From Prorocentrum cordatum (Eukaryota; Sar; Dinophyceae; Prorocentrales; Prorocentraceae): a stretch of DNA of 37,500 nucleotides. Made by a program: the position numbers and the translations under genes. This document shows, in pieces, positions 16,450-25,542 of the stretch. The notes under the pieces were generated by a model that saw only the letters and a program-made list of their open reading frames with translations, ran no database searches and was not told the origin of the DNA. Location of the stretch: assembly GCA_963575745.1 (NCBI GenBank), contig CAUYUJ010017915.1, positions 573,792-611,291 on the forward strand, in the 5' to 3' direction. Position 1 is the stretch's first letter. The number at the start of each line of letters is the position of its first letter.

Positions 16450-17415
16450 TGTACGCTCCCGGTACCGCGCTTCCCGGCCTCCCGGGGAGCCCCCCCAATG
16501 CCAAAAAGACAGCCCAAGACGACCCCAAGAAGCCCCCAGAACGTCAACGAAAAGTCCAAGACGCTCCCAAGCAACCCAGGATAGCTTTCGGGCGGCTCTC
16601 CAGGCTCCCAGGAGGCCTCCAAGAGACCTCAAGGGAGCTCCGAGAGGTCTCCCGAGAGCGCCCCGAGAAGCTCAAATCGTTAATTTTTCTTGCAGGGTCC
16701 TCCTTCTCACCACTTCATGCTTCCAACGCTCCAAGACGGCCGAAGAGGCCCCAAAGGCCGCCCACGAGGCCCCCAAGACGGCCCCAAGACGGGCCAAGAC
16801 GGTCCGAAGAGGTGCCCAGGACAGCCATAGACCACCCCAGAACAGGCCCAAGATAAGCCCAAGAGCGGGAGCAGGATGCCGCCAGAGACCTCCGAGAGAA
16901 CTCCCGGACCCCCCAGAGGCCTCCAACACACCCCAGACCCCTGAGAGGCCCCCCAAAAAGCTCCGACGAGGCCCCCAAAACAGCCCAAGAGAGTTTCGAG
17001 AGCCGTCCCGAGAGAGCCCGAAGAAGGTAGAAACGTTGATTTTCAGTGGTTTTTGTCGACTTGTTTCGCATTCTCACGTTTTCCGGCTTCCAACGCTCCA
17101 AGACCGAGGAATTTGAAGAAAACAGAGGGAATGTCAGAGATATTCTTTTTATTATTAGTTGTTTCCAAATTCAACAAGTGAGCGCCCCCTCCTACGGGGG
17201 TCCCACACCTTCCCGGAACATCTGCGGAGCGCTCGCGGTACCGCGCTTCCCGACCTCCCGGGGAGCCCCCAAAACGCCCAGGGCAGCCCAAGACGACCCC
17301 AAGAAGTCCCCAGAACGTCAAAGAAAGGCCCAGGACACTCCCAAGCAACCCAGGATAGCTTTCGGTCGGCTCTCCAGGCTCCCAGAAAGCTTCCAAGAGA
17401 CTTCAAAGACCGAGG
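16450..17415 (+). repeat. diverged direct repeat pair within a CCAAGA/GGCCCC-rich tract
   Basis: The segments 16450-16640 and 17225-17415 are direct copies, sharing GGTACCGCGCTTCCCG, AGCCCAAGACGACCCCAAGA and CAACCCAGGATAGCTTTCGG. The DNA between them is built of CCAAGA and GAGGCCCC units, which makes a 277-codon + frame (16283-17116) and Trp/Leu/Gly-rich - frames. The composition looks repetitive rather than coding. Confidence 0.65.
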
Positions 17416-18480
17416 AACTTGGAAAAGAAGGAGTTCCAGAGATTCTCTTTTTAAAGTTGAGACTCCTACTTCCTATCCTCTTCCTCAAACCCCATCAAGA
17501 CTTCGGGGTCACATGCAAAGATGTTTCTGGAATACGGTTGAACTCTCTAACGCTGTCTTGGTACTCTCTTGGATCGTCTTCGTGTCCTCTTGGCTGCCCA
17601 TGAAACCACATTAGAAATTCAGATCCCATGCTCCCATGAGTCGGAAGACAATAATTTATGTGTTTAAGTTTTTTTCCCAAATCGCCCGTGCTTACTTTTG
17701 CATGAAGACCACGAGAGGCATCCCAACATACCTTGGCCTGCATCCAGGAAACTTCTAACCCACAGCCCAGGCATGAAAACAAAAGGAATCCCACAGTTCT
17801 TTTTTTTCAAGCTCGCCCCCCCCTGTCTACTCTTGCACAACAGACCACACTTAAGGCCCCCCTCAGCTCCCAGAAAAGAACCCAGGAAGTCTTTAAGGGC
17901 CCCAAATCGTTGAATACCGAACGGGAATTAATGATTTCTGAGTTTCCGCAGTGCTTCCGAGGCTTGCGCAGGGCCTCCAAGATCAAGAAGCGGCTAGCCC
18001 ATCAAGCCCAGCTAGAACTTGAGCGCGCGCGAAGCGCGCGCGATGGTTCTAGTATATATGTATATATATACACATCAGCCGAGCCAAAGCAGGCCAAACA
18101 TACAGACAGCCAGCTGAAATTTTGAGACATTTGAAACCACAGCGGGATCTCCACATGTCGAAGCTTCGTCAAGAGGGGCGACTCAGGAAAAGCCGTCTTG
18201 AGTGTCGCCTGGACGGGAGAAACGCAGATTAGTGGTACGACTTGCAGCAGCCGCCGTTCGTCTGAGGAGTATACATTTCCCGTGTCACGTTTTTGTTGCG
18301 CCACTGTCCTACCGCAGAGGTGCGAAGCAGCAAAAAGGCCTTGCAGTAGAGTCGTCAAACAAGCAAGAGTCTGTGGTGGAGCCCCTTCCTTTTGCTATCC
18401 CTGATCCTCACCACTCGCCTTTCTATTGTTTCAGTAATGGGGGGCGCTGACACGCCGTACCCAAAACATGTGAGTCCACC
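17416..18480. other. non-coding, no gene supported
   Basis: Lower-GC sequence with a TATATA run at about 18050-18070 and a GCGCGCGCGAAGCGCGCGC palindrome at about 18024-18042. Several open frames are short and show no GC3 contrast. Confidence 0.4.
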
Positions 18481-18504
18481 GGTATATACAAATATGTGTG
18501 TAGT

Positions 18505-18592
18505 TATGCATGCATGCATGCATATATGCATGCATTTATGTATGCATACATGCATGTATGTATGTACGTACGTACGTACATACATGTATGTG
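18505..18592. repeat. self-complementary TGCA/ATGT/ACGT microsatellite
   Basis: About 90 bp of TGCATGCATGCA grading into TATGTATG, GTACGTACGTAC and ACATACATGTATG. Most of it is reverse-complementary to itself. Confidence 0.9.
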
Positions 18593-18787
18593 TGGTCCCA
18601 TGAATTGCACACTTGAGATACTGTAACGCCCAGGTGCTTGTTGCCACCATGTTAGCACTCAGTTGGAGGCTCTTCTCCACACGTGACAGTTGCATGATTC
18701 GCGCATTGCGTTTTACCGAAGAGTATTTCGTGACGCGAGATATGTAGCTGGTCATGTCGATCCACCTGGGCTGCAACGGTCTTCCTT

Positions 18788-19060
18788 ATGTTGTCGCATC
18801 CAAGGCGCGTGGGTGCAGCAGTGAAGAAGGCAGGGGTTGACACCGAAGGGTTCGTGGGACGCCCAGGCGCGGGCAGCCGAGTCAGACTCACAATCTACTG
18901 CAGCTCGCGGCAGCGAGCGTTCATGCCGTATGCCCGCCGCTGCGTACACGATCCTAATCACATGATCCGCATGAGTTTGCCAGGCCTTGCCAGACACGCG
19001 AAGTTTCCCATCATCGCTGTGGTCTCCGTGAGGCCGCATCGGAATGTCATGTGTCCCTAG
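18788..19060 (+). CDS. possible coding ORF, weak
   Basis: An open frame of 90 codons to TAG 19058-19060 with segments RVGAAVKKAGVDTEGFVGR and LARHAKFPIIAVVSVRPH. GC3 is about 68% against about 47% at second positions. The antisense frame 18752-19072 is nearly as good, so strand and reality are uncertain. A further ORF at 19168-19476 is hydrophobic (LYSDLGLLFLVYEAVVF) but lower in GC3. Confidence 0.25.
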   Translation: MLSHPRRVGAAVKKAGVDTEGFVGRPGAGSRVRLTIYCSSRQRAFMPYARRCVHDPNHMIRMSLPGLARHAKFPIIAVVSVRPHRNVMCP

Positions 19061-19662
19061 TATGGCCCCCATACCGCAGCAGTGCTCTTCTTAGGAAGAC
19101 CAGATGAGATCATGTTGCCTTACTGAAGCTGCCATCACCTTCCCATCTGGCTTCCAGGCGGCTCGTTGTGAGTGCGATTGTTCCTGGCGCGCTCACGCAA
19201 TTATACTCGGATCTTGGATTGCTCTTCTTGGTTTATGAAGCAGTTGTTTTTAGATTGTCGGCATGCGGTGAAACGCTAAGAGGGGCAGTGCGTTGCTGTC
19301 TTACGTTCCGATCGGAGCTTCGTGCATTCCACCATTTCCAGTCCTGGACGAACATGATTGTTTGTTTGGCGTGGTCCAGTCTGGTACCGTTAGCCATTAG
19401 CATCAACAGTACCTGCTTGTTGGCCATGGTTGGCTGCTCGTCAACAGTACCATTAGCGAAATACGGTTCTTATTGATCAGCCCCCGCCTTCCATCATCAT
19501 GCCAGTGCGCGGTGCTTCAAGAAGGTTCGATCATCATCACCACCATAACCTTTCCTTTTGTTCGTATCATCGCCAACGTTGCCACGGTTGCCACGTTGAG
19601 TTTGATTATTTTGCAATGTGTCGTTCGATTGTTTGCTTCCCCGTCGCGTCTCCCACCCCCCA

Positions 19663-19755
19663 GATGACGCTGATGGCTGCCCTGTGCGCCCCCGCTCTCG
19701 ACGCAGAGGAGGAGGAACTGAGCCTCACAGTGTTCCGCCACGAGTACAGGCGCGC
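19663..19755 (+). CDS. candidate short exon, acidic/basic segment
   Basis: A pyrimidine-rich acceptor CACCCCCCAG precedes ATG at 19663. The exon reads MTLMAALCAPALDAEEEELS, then LTVFRHEYRRAA, with about 80% GC3, and ends at a GT (AGCGC|GTGAAC). It may be an internal exon whose ATG is incidental. The neighbouring partner exons were not identified. Confidence 0.45.
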
Positions 19756-19817
19756 AGCGCGTGAACCCGGGTCTGGGCCCCCACCCTTTCCAGCTCGTGG
19801 GTTGGGCCCCTCCCCAG

Positions 19818-19860
19818 CACCCCACAGATGGGTCTACCCCCTGTGGGGGTGCTGCGGTGC
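19818..19860. repeat. short inverted repeat (hairpin)
   Basis: CAGCACCCCACAG and CTGTGGGGGTGCTG flank a 12-base loop. Confidence 0.7.
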
Positions 19861-19876
19861 GGTGGTGTAATCAGGT

Positions 19877-19945
19877 GAGGGCGTGCGTGCGATCGTGCGT
19901 GCGTCCGTTCGTGCGTGCGCCCGTTCGTGCGTGCGCCCGCGCATG
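19877..19945 (+). repeat. CGTG-type tetranucleotide tract
   Basis: CGTGCGTG repeats with TCC/CCC interruptions; alternating purine-pyrimidine. Confidence 0.8.
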
Positions 19946-20205
19946 TGCTGTGTGCATGTGCCGATCGCAATTTGCGCTAGCACGCCCCGCAACTCGCGGA
20001 CGGTCCGTTGCGGCAGCGCTGCCATGTTCGCTCCGTGCCTGGCCGGCGACAGGCAGAAGACGTCGGGCGGGCACAGGACCAGGTCAATTGTTCCAGAGAG
20101 TTCTGGAACGCATCCTAGAACGCCCTCAGAGCGTCCTGTGGCGCTCTGCAGGGGCCGCGACGCCCGACGCATCCTCCGGAGCCGCCATCCCCCGAGCCCA
20201 TCTCA

Positions 20206-20366
20206 CAGTGCCGTTTTTAATACGTGCTCCGCGTGCGGACCATGTATTGAAAAATGCAGGGATCTAGTTCTAAAAACAACGAGGAGCTCATGCATACATT
20301 TATCATGAATGAATCATGTATTAGAAATCCTATGTTTTAAAATCCCATGTATTAAAAACTGCCCTG
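20206..20366. mobile_element. element Q, 160-bp AT-rich TIR element
   Basis: CAGTGCCGTTTTTAATACGT at the left matches the inverted CATGTATTAAAAACTGCCCTG at the right, about 19 of 22. The interior has repeated CATGTATTAGAAA-like units. Confidence 0.65.
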
Positions 20367-20635
20367 TATCCCAATCGCGGCCTCGTCTCACGAGGTCTGT
20401 GCGCGCGCTTAGCGGGCGCCCCCCCCGCCAGGTCCCCGAGTGGCCCCGCCCCTCCGCCGCTGCAGCCCGCACCGCACGCGCAGGGGGGCGGCCGCGTGCG
20501 GGGCGGAGCGGCCGAGGGGGGCGCAGAGCGTGCTCCGGCCTCGCCAAGCGGGGGAAGCAGCTGCCCTTTTCCCTCCCAAAGAAGGAGGCTGGGGTGGGGG
20601 GGGGTGCGGGGGAGGGGGGACAGGAGGGCGAGGCG

Positions 20636-20672
20636 GAGGAGGAGGCGGAGGAGGAGGAGGAGGAGGAGGAGG
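20636..20672 (+). repeat. GGA array, left part
   Basis: GGAGGAGGCGGAGGA units immediately left of the U6-like segment. Confidence 0.85.
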
Positions 20673-20733
20673 ACTCCCTTCGGGGGCCATCCGTTTGAAT
20701 GGGAAAGGTACGGAGAAGATTAGCATGGCTCCG
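20671..20733 (+). pseudogene. U6: U6 snRNA 5'-half-like sequence (pseudogene or fragment)
   Basis: The segment follows the 5' half of eukaryotic U6 in order: a stem-loop CTCCCTTCGGGGG, then CATCCG, AAT-GGGAAAGG, and TACGGAGAAGATTAGCATGG. The last is the most conserved region of U6; GAGAAGATTAGCATGGC is an exact match to general knowledge of U6. The ACAGAGA box is ACGGAGA here. After GGCTCC the conserved 3' half (the GCGCAAGGATGACACG internal stem-loop) is missing and GGA repeats resume. It is probably a truncated copy; a diverged functional RNA is less likely because catalytic internal stem-loop bases are absent. Confidence 0.7.
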
Positions 20734-20741
20734 CTACGTGC

Positions 20742-20830
20742 CGAGGAGGAGGAGGAGGAGGAGGAGGAGGAGGAGGAAGAGGAGGAGGAGGAGGACGACG
20801 AGGTTTGGGTGGCCGAGGAAGAGGAGGACC
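20742..20830 (+). repeat. GGA array, right part
   Basis: About 60 bp of (GAG)n followed by GACGACGAGG and GAGGAAGAGG. One frame gives an acidic run. Confidence 0.85.
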
Positions 20831-20867
20831 CCTCCCCCTCCGCCTCCCCCGCCCTTCCCCCCCTCAG

Positions 20868-20966
20868 CCGAGCCCGCCGGGCCGCCCGCCCGCGCGAGAG
20901 GCGCGTGCGCCGAGCCTTCGCCGACCTGCTCTCGAAGCAGTACAGGCCCGCGCGCCTGCAGAGCTG
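20868..20966 (+). CDS. candidate exon, basic C-terminal segment
   Basis: Nearly 100% GC3 in the frame SRARRAARPRERRVRRAFAD, then LLSKQYRPARLQS, with TGA at 20964-20966. An exon end at CTGCAG (20960) is possible. In the same frame the ORF begins inside the U6-like segment (ATG 20724), which is likely coincidental. Confidence 0.4.
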
Positions 20967-21092
20967 ATCAGTGCGATCACGCCCTGGCAAGCAGTGCCGC
21001 CGCTGCTCCAGCCCCCGCCCCTTTGGGGGGTCCTCCCCTCACCCGCGTGTTGCGGGGAGGAAGAGGTTGAAGTCGGGCGCGTCCCTCCACAG
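20967..21092 (+). CDS. candidate exon before element F copy 2
   Basis: The frame reads ISAITPWQAVPPLLQPPPLW, then GVLPSPACCGEEEVEVGRV and PPQ, ending at CAG 21090-21092 in phase 0. The last residues come from the F left TIR. Another frame (GKQCRRCSSPRPFGGSS) is also GC3-rich, so the frame choice rests on the splice join with the next exon. Confidence 0.4.
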
Positions 21093-21222
21093 GAGGAACA
21101 TTCGGAAATAGTAAAACAAATGTCTGGGGACGATTTTACTTTTTTGGGACTATTCTGGAGCAATCTTGGATGATTTTAAATTTTTCGCTCAAAATCCGCC
21201 TGTAGAGGGGGACATGCCCGAC
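21072..21222 (+). mobile_element. family F TIR element copy 2, inferred intron 21093-21207
   Basis: The termini GTCGGGCGCGTCCCTCCACAG and CTGTAGAGGGGGACATGCCCG..AC are inverted repeats. The interior is AT-rich. The donor is CAG|GAGGAACATT and the acceptor TGTAGAG|GGGGAC, 115 nt. Removing it joins VGRVPPQ to GDMPDLIKRFGGRP in phase 0, parallel to F copy 1. Confidence 0.6.
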
Positions 21223-21756
21223 CTGATAAAAAGGTTTGGGGGGCGCCCGTGCTGCTGCTTACGGGTGCATGGAGCAGTGGCTGGCTCTGCCTTTTTCTCC
21301 CTTTCCCACCCTCGTGCACGCTGTGCGTGCCAAATCGTTACACAAAGTTCTCTCCTTCCGTCGGGGGGCTCCTCGCAAGATAGGGGACAGCCGCGGGGGG
21401 GCTGGGGGTCGGCGTCAGCTTCTCCTGGGACGTTGAGGGGCTTTTTGTTGAGCCCACGGGAGGCTTCTTGTCTGTGGGTGGACTCTCAGCTCTCGGCTCT
21501 CGGTGATTGCTCCCCCCTCCGCTCGTCAGGGGGGGGGCCTTGTGAACCTCTGGGGCGTCATCTGGGGCGGTTTGGAGGCCGGGTTTTCTTGAGTGCTTTT
21601 GGTGCCTCGATCGGTCTCAAACATTCTTGGTGGTCGTGTTCAATCGTCCTGGTGGCATGTGCCTCGCCCCAGTTTTGGATAGCGCTTGCGCGCAAGCATC
21701 GATGTACTCCAGTGATTTCTTTGCGAGAGTATCTTCAGGGCCAGCGGATGTCATGA
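21208..21756 (+). CDS. candidate exon, 182 codons, unknown protein
   Basis: The frame is open from the F acceptor to TGA 21754-21756. Segments are GDMPDLIKRFGGRPCCCLR, VHGAVAGSAFFSLSHPRARC, LGRHLGRFGGRVFLSAFG and CTPVISLREYLQGQRMS. It is Gly/Ser/Cys-rich and GC3 falls toward the 3' end. No domain was recognised. Part of the 3' half may be untranslated. Confidence 0.4.
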   Translation, partial: GDMPDLIKRFGGRPCCCLRVHGAVAGSAFFSLSHPRARCACQIVTQSSLLPSGGSSQDRGQPRGGWGSASASPGTLRGFLLSPREASCLWVDSQLSALGDCSPLRSSGGGPCEPLGRHLGRFGGRVFLSAFGASIGLKHSWWSCSIVLVACASPQFWIALARKHRCTPVISLREYLQGQRMS

Positions 21757-22011
21757 ACCCGTCAGTTTTCGGAAGACAGTTACGAGCAGGTGGTTGTTGA
21801 AACGGCCTCCTGTCTTCATATTTTCTTCGGTATTTGCCCTTGCGCCTAATGCTATAGGCGGTTGTGTGTGTCAGCCGATGGGTGATGGCTTGTGTTACTA
21901 TCTTCGTTCTCGCACCTCGGCTGCGCCAGCTAGCGACAGCGCTGTCGACACCTAGCCACTTGCGAATGTGATATATATAGACCGTACGCGTCCCAAGAGG
22001 AATGACCCACG

Positions 22012-22160
22012 GTGGGGGCGCTGGTTCAGAAATGTGCCCCCGGAAGACTTCATGCCCTGGGGGGGGCCTCATCTGACGAGGGCGGCTCTGTGACTCATGG
22101 CCACTCCACGATCGGATTTCCACAGGCTCCCAGACCCTGGATTCCTTGCCCAATGGTTCT
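22012..22160 (+). CDS. possible exon before element E copy 1
   Basis: The frame reads APGRLHALGGASSDEGGS, then VTHGHSTIGFPQAPRPWIP. GC3 is only about 60%. It ends at the left TIR of E. Confidence 0.3.
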
Positions 22161-22321
22161 CGGGGGTGGACAGACCTCCTACCCTGACACGTCGATTAGT
22201 GAAGTGGCCGTTTTCGGTTCGCGAGAGGGCGTCGCGGCCGTCATTTTTGCGGGTCTAGGCCCGTCGGTTTCGGTCCCAGGCCGTTCTCCCTAAAGGGAGG
22301 TTTACTAAAGGGAGGTTTGTC
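22150..22321 (+). mobile_element. family E TIR element, copy 1
   Basis: CTCGGGGGTGGACAGACCTCC at the left matches the inverted GGGAGGTTTGTCCACCGCCGAG at the right, about 18 of 21. The interior GAGAGGGCGTCGCGGCCGTC and GGTTTCGGTCCCAGGCCGTT are shared with copies at 36652-36830 and 26330-26470. Confidence 0.65.
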
Positions 22322-22536
22322 CACCGCCGAGGTTCCGTACCCAGTGCCCGTCGCCGCACTTCTGCAGCTCCACTCGCCCGTGGGCCTGGCACGGCCGTTC
22401 GGGCCTCCGACGATGCCGAGGTGCGCTCAGCCACTCGCGGGAGGCTCCCGGGAAGGCCTCGCGGGCCGGAGCGGCCGAGAATGGTGTTCTGTTCCTTGTT
22501 GCCGCCTACGGCTCCCTTCTGTCGCCCCTCCCTGTC
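22322..22536 (+). CDS. candidate exon between E1 and D2
   Basis: The frame reads VPYPVPVAALLQLHSPVGLA, RPFGPPTMPRCAQPLAGGSR and ends CRDATPG inside the left terminus of D, the same frame as at the other D copies. GC3 is about 70%. Confidence 0.4.
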
Positions 22537-22755
22537 GGGATGCAACTCCTGGGAGGGGAAATCCAGCCCTGGGGCTGGCGCATCCCTGGTCGAAGACTCG
22601 CCCAGCCTGGTGTAATCCCGCAGAGTCCGGCTGAATCCCGCCCGCTCACGACCCGCCTTGGTCTCAGGCCCGACCCAGCATGATCTGGCTCAGTGGCCCT
22701 TGAATCGGGATCACTGGCCTTCAATCGTTCTGATGAAGGCCTCCCGGGAGTTGCC
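22531..22755 (+). mobile_element. family D TIR element, copy 2
   Basis: The left terminus is GATGCAACTCCTGGGAGG and the right terminus CCTCCCGGGAGTTGCCCC, an inverted repeat. The interior is diverged from D1, with AATCCCGC-type units. The donor is less clear here (GGGAGGGGAAA). Confidence 0.55.
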
Positions 22756-22876
22756 CCACAAATGTTTGACCTGCAGGCAGATCATCCAGGCGTGGTCCGC
22801 GCGCATCCTCAAGGAGGCGCCCCTGGGCAGACAGAAAGCGCTCGGGCGGAGCAGGAGGAGGAGGTGGAGGAACTAA
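22735..22876 (+). CDS. candidate exon, basic, one CxxC
   Basis: Almost every third position is G/C in the frame KASRELPHKCLTCRQIIQ, AWSARILKEAPLGRQKALG and RSRRRRWRN to TAA 22874-22876. Its first codons overlap the right terminus of D2. A second frame ending AEQEEEVEELTARI is open but has lower GC3. Confidence 0.45.
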
Positions 22877-22891
22877 CGGCCAGGATCCGTT

Positions 22892-23024
22892 CTTGGCATC
22901 GCTCGGACGCGTGCATATTTTTTTTCGGCGAGGACCATCCATGAGCATCCTGGATCGTGTTCTGAAGCAGCACCTGCGCGAAGGCGAAACATGCACGGGG
23001 AACGGACGTCCGAGCGACGGCAAG
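22892..23024 (+). mobile_element. family K TIR element, copy 1
   Basis: CTTGGCATCGCTCGGACG at the left matches the inverted CGTCCGAGCGACGGCAAG at the right. Inside is TTTTTTTTCGGCGAGGACCA. The second copy is 35427-35557. Confidence 0.7.
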
Positions 23025-23093
23025 TGGTCCTCGAGCGGGCGCGCGGAGCCCGTCCTGACCCCCCTTGCTCATGCTGCTGGTCCCGTCCTGCCC

Positions 23094-23160
23094 TCCTCCT
23101 CCTCCTCCTCCTCCTCCTCCTCCTCCTCCTCCTCCTCCTCCTCCTCCTCCTCCTCCTCCC
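23094..23160 (+). repeat. uninterrupted CTC array
   Basis: About 66 bp of perfect (CTC)n. Confidence 0.95.
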
Positions 23161-23302
23161 CTTGGTCCCCCCCCCGCTCTCCTCTGCCCAGGTCCTCGCC
23201 TTGCGCCTCCTCCTCCCTCCCCGAGCTCCTCCCCTCGAGGGCAGGGACACACAGTGGCCATGACCAGAGGACGCCGCGGGGTTTCGTCGACGCCAGTTCT
23301 GG

Positions 23303-24184
23303 TTGTGGTCCATGCCGGCCGCCGCCGATGTCGCGAGGATGCTCCACGAATTGACGCCGACCAAGATGGACGGTGACCAAGATCGGCACGTAGTCTCCGC
23401 GTTCGGTCGGGGTCACGGTCCCCGTCTCCTTCCCGTCCAGCCCCTGCTGCTCCTGCCGCCTCCTCCCCTCCGTGGCCACCGGCTCGAGCCCCCCCGGCTC
23501 AGAGCGCGCTCTGGGGCCTCTTGCCCCACCCCACAGACACGTCTGCACGCGCCGGGGGGGGGGCTTTCCGCGGAGCGAGCGCCGCCGTGCCCGTGCCCCC
23601 CAGGCGCTCACGTGCAGTGCTGGCTGCGTGTGCATCCCGTGCTGCGTGCATGGGCGCAGGGGGAAGCCGAGGCGCAGTCCACGCGGGCACACCAGGGGGG
23701 GCAGCATGAGCACAGCGCCCATCGGTGGCCCTCAGGAGCTCTCGGAAGGCCCGCGGGGCCGCAAAGCTATTTCCGACAGACACGTCTCGTCCTCCCCACT
23801 CGGCTCCTTCTAGTTGTTCAATGCCGTCCCCGAGAGTCAGCGAGCTCATCACGCTCACAGGTTTTCCAAGTCCATCAAGCACTCACACAGGTTCTTCTAG
23901 CCAATCCGAGTGCGACGCTACCCACGGGTTTAGAGCCAGACACTCAGACAGGTTCTCCAAATTCATCCGGGTGCGACTTCACCCGCTGGTTCTCTTCAGA
24001 TCCAGACGCCCGCATGGGCTCTCCCAGTTCACTGCTCGACTGTTGTGGTGCTCTGGATCTCCCCACCTGCTGGTGGAGAGCCCCCCCCAAGTCTCCGTCT
24101 GCTCCTGCGGAGGCAGTGCCCCCAGCGGTTGTCTACGCTGAGAGATCGGACACCCGTCAGCGCTGGAGGCGATGCCGGCTCTGA
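23303..24184 (+). CDS. longest non-satellite ORF, 293 codons, unknown protein
   Basis: The frame is open from 23303 to TGA 24182-24184. The first 90 codons have about 70-75% GC3, with SMPAAADVARMLHELTPTKM and DGDQDRHVVSAFGRGHGPR. Later parts are Pro/Arg/Cys-rich, then Ser-rich. An imperfect direct repeat of about 75 bp at 23855-24010 (GTTCTCCAAATTCATCCGGG type) lies in its 3' part. No start context, signal or domain is recognisable. The antisense 217-codon ORF (23069-23722) ends in poly-Glu from the CTC array and is less likely. Confidence 0.35.
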   Translation: MWSMPAAADVARMLHELTPTKMDGDQDRHVVSAFGRGHGPRLLPVQPLLLLPPPPLRGHRLEPPRLRARSGASCPTPQTRLHAPGGGLSAERAPPCPCPPGAHVQCWLRVHPVLRAWAQGEAEAQSTRAHQGGQHEHSAHRWPSGALGRPAGPQSYFRQTRLVLPTRLLLVVQCRPRESASSSRSQVFQVHQALTQVLLANPSATLPTGLEPDTQTGSPNSSGCDFTRWFSSDPDARMGSPSSLLDCCGALDLPTCWWRAPPKSPSAPAEAVPPAVVYAERSDTRQRWRRCRL

Positions 24185-24185
24185 G

Positions 24186-24360
24186 GCCTCGAGATCGCCG
24201 GATCGCCTTGCCAACGGCGCCGACGGCCGCCGGTCACGCGAGTCCACCGCTCCCGCCGCAGTGGTCGGGTGTGGACCGATCCGTTCCAATGGCCGTTTGC
24301 TCCACCACCTCTGCCATCCGCCTCTCCTCTGCCTTCCCTGCCGTGTGAAGCTCGATGTCT
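24186..24360 (+). CDS. possible exon before element M
   Basis: One frame reads AGGDAGSEASRSPDRLANG, then SRESTAPAAVVGCGPIRSN and CHPPLLCLPCRVKLDV to TGA 24360. A second frame (MPALRPRDRRIALPTAPT) is equally GC3-rich. It stops at the left TIR of element M. Confidence 0.3.
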
Positions 24361-24547
24361 GACTCCCACCGCCCACCAAACCACCCCAACCCAACCCGAA
24401 GGCCTCGATTTGCCCTCCATTTCCAGACAGAGAAGGGGGGTCGGGGAACATGGAAAAAACACATATGAAGCCCGTCCCCCCCCCCAACCCGAAATTCGGG
24501 CGAAATTCGGGTCTTCGGGTTGGGTTGGGGTGGTCTGGTAGGTAGTC
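24361..24547. mobile_element. element M, 187-bp TIR element
   Basis: ACCACCCCAACCCAACCCGA at the left (24380-24399) has a perfect inverted copy TCGGGTTGGGTTGGGGTGGT at the right; the match extends imperfectly outward to GACT/AGTC. The inner palindrome is CCCGAAATTCGGG. Confidence 0.75.
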
Positions 24548-25017
24548 CCCCTCCCCCTCCCCCTTCTCATCCCACTCCGCTTCGTCGTGCTCCCATCCCT
24601 CGGCCTTCTCCTCCGCCTCCTTGTCATCTTCTCCCCCCGCTCATCCACGGGCTCGATTCGAACCCCCACTGTTCCTTCCTCACCGGTGCCTGGAAACTGC
24701 GTCCACTCGTGACTGTCCCTCCCATCATCATCCTCACCCTCATTCCTTCCATCCGCCTCGTTTATTCCTTCCATCCCTGTTTGTTCTTCGATGCTCGCTA
24801 CTCTTCGGCCTTTGCTCCAGATTTCCTCCCGCCCCTTCCCTCCCACACTCCGCCCTACTTCTTCTCCCTACCTTGCCCCACCCCCTCCACCCCTGTTCCT
24901 TCCCGGGGTCCTTCCCGCCTCCTCCCTTTCTCCCTCCCCCCCCCACCCACCGGGGTGGGGCCCGGATCCCTGGAGCAGCTGCTGTGGCAAAGGGCCCCCC
25001 GCCGCGGCGGCTGCCAG

Positions 25018-25200
25018 CTGTGCGCCCAGTGACCGGCGCAGGGCGCAGGAACTCAGGGCGGCCTGGGGGCGCGCCAGCGTCTCCCACCGCGGGTGCTGGC
25101 AACCCTGGGTGACCAGCAGAGGTCCTCTCGGCGTCCCCAGAGGCCCCAGGTCCTCGGAGGCTTCTGGAGGCCCAGACAAAGAAGCGTCCCAAGTCCTGGG
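25018..25200 (+). CDS. weak coding-like stretch
   Basis: The frame reads APSDRRRAQELRAAWGRASV then SHRGCWQPWVTSRGPLGV. Competing frames exist. The flanks (24548-24950 and 25240-25540) are pyrimidine-rich CCCTCC/TTCC tracts without genes. Confidence 0.25.
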
Positions 25201-25239
25201 TCTTGGACAGTTCAGGTAGAGCCTTGGCACTGGAGTGCC

Positions 25240-25541
25240 ACCCCTCGTTCCTCCATCTTCCCTCATCCACCATGCTCGTTCCCTTTTCCATTCCCCACCC
25301 CTGCTGTCCAGTGTGCTACTTCCCTCCTCCCTCTTATCCTCCCTCCTTCCTCCTTCCTCTTCCTTCCAACCTCCCTATTCGTCCCTCATCCCTCCGCCCT
25401 CCTGTGCTCTTCCTTCTCCCTCCATCTGTCCTCCCCCTTTCCTTCCCCCCTCCCTATTCGTCCCCCATCCTCCTCGCCCACCTCCCCCCCTGCTCGCCCC
25501 TCCTCTTCCTCCTCGTCCTCATCCTTCCCCTCCTTCTCTCA
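25240..25541 (+). repeat. long polypyrimidine tract
   Basis: About 300 bp of CCTCC/TTCC with few purines, ending TTCTCTCAG directly before repeat A copy 5, so it also resembles a very long acceptor tract. Confidence 0.7.
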
Positions 25542-25542
25542 G

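Noticed and set aside
16283-17116. 277-codon ORF
   Set aside because: Built from CCAAGA/GGCCCC-type repeats with a diverged direct copy downstream; the antisense frames are equally open.
24650-24700. TTCGAAC / GGTTCGAA motifs resembling tRNA T-arms (also near 12420)
   Set aside because: No matching T stem, anticodon arm or acceptor stem could be built.
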